Positions 62,770-64,000 of a stretch of DNA of 64,000 nt are shown here, one piece after another. The stretch is from Paraliobacillus zengyii (GTDB taxonomy: Bacteria > Bacillota > Bacilli > Bacillales > Amphibacillaceae): positions 2,811,501 to 2,875,500 of the forward strand of contig NZ_CP029797.1 of assembly GCF_003268595.1 (NCBI RefSeq). The letters are read 5' to 3'. A program made the translations under genes and the position numbers. The notes under the pieces were generated by a model. It was not told where the DNA came from, did no database searches, and was given only the letters and a program-made list of their open reading frames with translations. Position 1 is the first letter of the stretch, and every line of letters begins with the position of its first letter.

Positions 62770-63657
62770 TTAACTTAGAAAATCTAATAATGATGGTTGA
62801 ATCACACGTGAACCAGCACTTAATGCAGCACGATGAACACTTTCCTGTGTAGTAAGTTGAATAATAACTTCTTCTAAATCTGCATCTTCATTATCAGACA
62901 TCATTTTATTAGCCGAAATTGATTGATTCTCTAACCGATTTACGATCAGTTCTACTCGATTCATACGCGCACCAAGATCAGCACGTTCATTTACTGTATT
63001 ATTAATATGTGTGTCCATTGTTGCAATATGGGAATCAAGGTCTTCATCAGTATCAGATTTTAAAGCAGTTGAAAAAGCTTCGATATCCTTAAAAAATTCC
63101 TCGCTGAATACATTTCCTGCTGTAACATTAACTTGCAGTTTTGTTCCATCCGTTACTTCAATTCGGACTGCGTCATCATTTGTTGAAACACCTGTAACAT
63201 TACCATCTTCATCAACAGTTACAGGTGCTTCACCTGTTGTACTCGTTCCATTAAATATATATTTACCATTAACCTCTGTGTTAGCAATGTCAATTAGATG
63301 TTCTTTTAATTGGTCAACTTCTGCTGCAATATTTTCACGTTGTCCATCTTCATACGTACCATTAGAACCTTGAACAGCTAATTCTCGAAGACGCTGTAAT
63401 GCTTGTGTTGTTTCATCTAATTGCGAATCTGAATTATCCATCCAGTTATTTACTTCACTAATATTGCGTTGAAACTGTTCCACATCAGATACTTGGGTAC
63501 GATAATTCATCCCCTTCATTGCAATAACTGGATCATCGGAAGGACGATTAATTTTTTTACCTGTTGATAACTGGTCCATATATTTATCTAAATTACTGTA
63601 ACTACTACTGAGGTTTTTAAGCATATTATTCGTCAACATACTTTGTGTTACACGCAT
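62770..63657 (-). CDS. flgL: Flagellar hook-filament junction protein FlgL (HAP3)
   Basis: This 295-residue flagellin-like protein starts MRVTQSMLTNNMLKNLSSSY, with LSTGKKINRPSDDPVIAMKG (about 30-49). The C-terminus TTQESVHRAALSAGSRVIQP is conserved. It joins the hook to the filament together with FlgK. It lies nine bases after flgK. Confidence 0.95.
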   Translation of the reverse strand: MRVTQSMLTNNMLKNLSSSYSNLDKYMDQLSTGKKINRPSDDPVIAMKGMNYRTQVSDVEQFQRNISEVNNWMDNSDSQLDETTQALQRLRELAVQGSNGTYEDGQRENIAAEVDQLKEHLIDIANTEVNGKYIFNGTSTTGEAPVTVDEDGNVTGVSTNDDAVRIEVTDGTKLQVNVTAGNVFSEEFFKDIEAFSTALKSDTDEDLDSHIATMDTHINNTVNERADLGARMNRVELIVNRLENQSISANKMMSDNEDADLEEVIIQLTTQESVHRAALSAGSRVIQPSLLDFLS

Positions 63658-63666
63658 AATCTTAAC

Positions 63667-64000
63667 CTACCTTCCTACTAATCCCATGTTATTTATGATT
63701 CGATCTAGCATTTCATCTACTGCTGTCATACTTCTTGCAGCTGCGTTGTATGCATGTTGAAACTTAATCATATTTGTCATTTCTTCATCTAGAGATACAG
63801 CACTAACAGAAGAACGATTTTCTTCTACTTGTTGTTGCAGTACTCCTGCATTACTAACCATACGATTTGCTTCCTGTGTGACAACACCCATTTGACCGAT
63901 CATTGATTCATAAAAACTTTTTATTGAGGTTTTGTTACCTAAACCTTCAGCTGGAACTTCATAATCGGCTTGTAATTTTGAAAATACATTCGATAGTTCA
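63667..64000 (-). CDS. flgK: Flagellar hook-associated protein FlgK (HAP1), C-terminal part
   Basis: The last 110 codons of FlgK are present; the gene runs off the window. The conserved end VSLDEEMTNMIKFQHAYNAA and RSMTAVDEMLDRIINNMGLV is diagnostic of FlgK. The frame is open to the window edge, so the internal ATG at 63903 is not the true start. It is the first visible gene of the flgK-flgL-yviE-fliW-csrA series. Confidence 0.94.
   Translation of the reverse strand, partial: ELSNVFSKLQADYEVPAEGLGNKTSIKSFYESMIGQMGVVTQEANRMVSNAGVLQQQVEENRSSVSAVSLDEEMTNMIKFQHAYNAAARSMTAVDEMLDRIINNMGLVGR

Overview
The window looks like chromosomal DNA of a low-GC Firmicute in the Bacillaceae, probably near the Gracilibacillus/Oceanobacillus/Amphibacillus halophile group. 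The genus is an inference from gene content and style. The evidence is the Bacillus-type order of the housekeeping genes, strong AGGAGG ribosome-binding sites, frequent TTG/GTG starts, a sigma-D promoter before flagellin and a programmed-frameshift prfB. Almost all genes lie on the minus strand. No rRNA, tRNA or CRISPR was seen.

Layout. (1) 1-8.9 kb is a core block, read on the minus strand as secA-prfB-yitT-ftsE-ftsX-(LytM/EnvC-like hydrolase)-ctpB; ctpB is cut by the window edge. (2) 9.0-18.9 kb holds a carbohydrate operon: two CUT1-type permeases, a lipoprotein binding protein, a ROK kinase, a GH42 beta-galactosidase and a GH31 alpha-xylosidase, with a cre-like site at the front. An unknown membrane-anchored protein lies after it. 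(3) 19.0-23.9 kb is a patchwork of small accessory genes (nucleoside-kinase-like protein, two GNATs, TIGR04104-type zinc protein, membrane proteins, FNR-like reductase) with gene relics. (4) 24-41.7 kb holds a DUF4340 protein, a YesL/YesM/YesN-like sensory set, a GH1 glycosidase, a xylA-xylB-GH3-GH95 operon and a divergent xylR. (5) 41.7-50.7 kb holds a NERD-domain protein, a 13-copy tandem repeat, hpf, an ECF transporter (S, fused A-A', T) with a PHP-domain protein and a divergent RpiR regulator, and a chemotaxis receptor. (6) 50.7-56.8 kb is accessory DNA with an IS relic, DinB, HPP, CGNR, HxlR, an SDR-like protein and DUF4190. (7) 56.8-64 kb is the late flagellar block flgK-flgL-yviE-fliW-csrA-hag-flaG-fliD-fliS-fliT plus one unknown gene.

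How the genes fit together. GH31 alpha-xylosidase, GH42 beta-galactosidase, GH95 alpha-fucosidase-type enzyme, GH3 beta-glucosidase/xylosidase and XylA/XylB are the activities needed to dismantle (fucosylated) xyloglucan oligosaccharides inside the cell. The ABC importer would bring them in, and YesMN-like and XylR regulators plus CcpA would control expression. No endo-xyloglucanase and no importer ATPase are encoded here.

In Bacillus subtilis, hpf is next to secA-prfB and close to fliT (recalled knowledge). Here about 34 kb separates hpf from secA and about 13 kb separates fliT from hpf, so two accessory islands seem to sit inside an otherwise conserved neighbourhood. Intergenic elements of note are a family of long imperfect hairpin repeats (four copies), a degenerate 20-21 bp tandem repeat array, and a CsrA-type hairpin in the hag leader.
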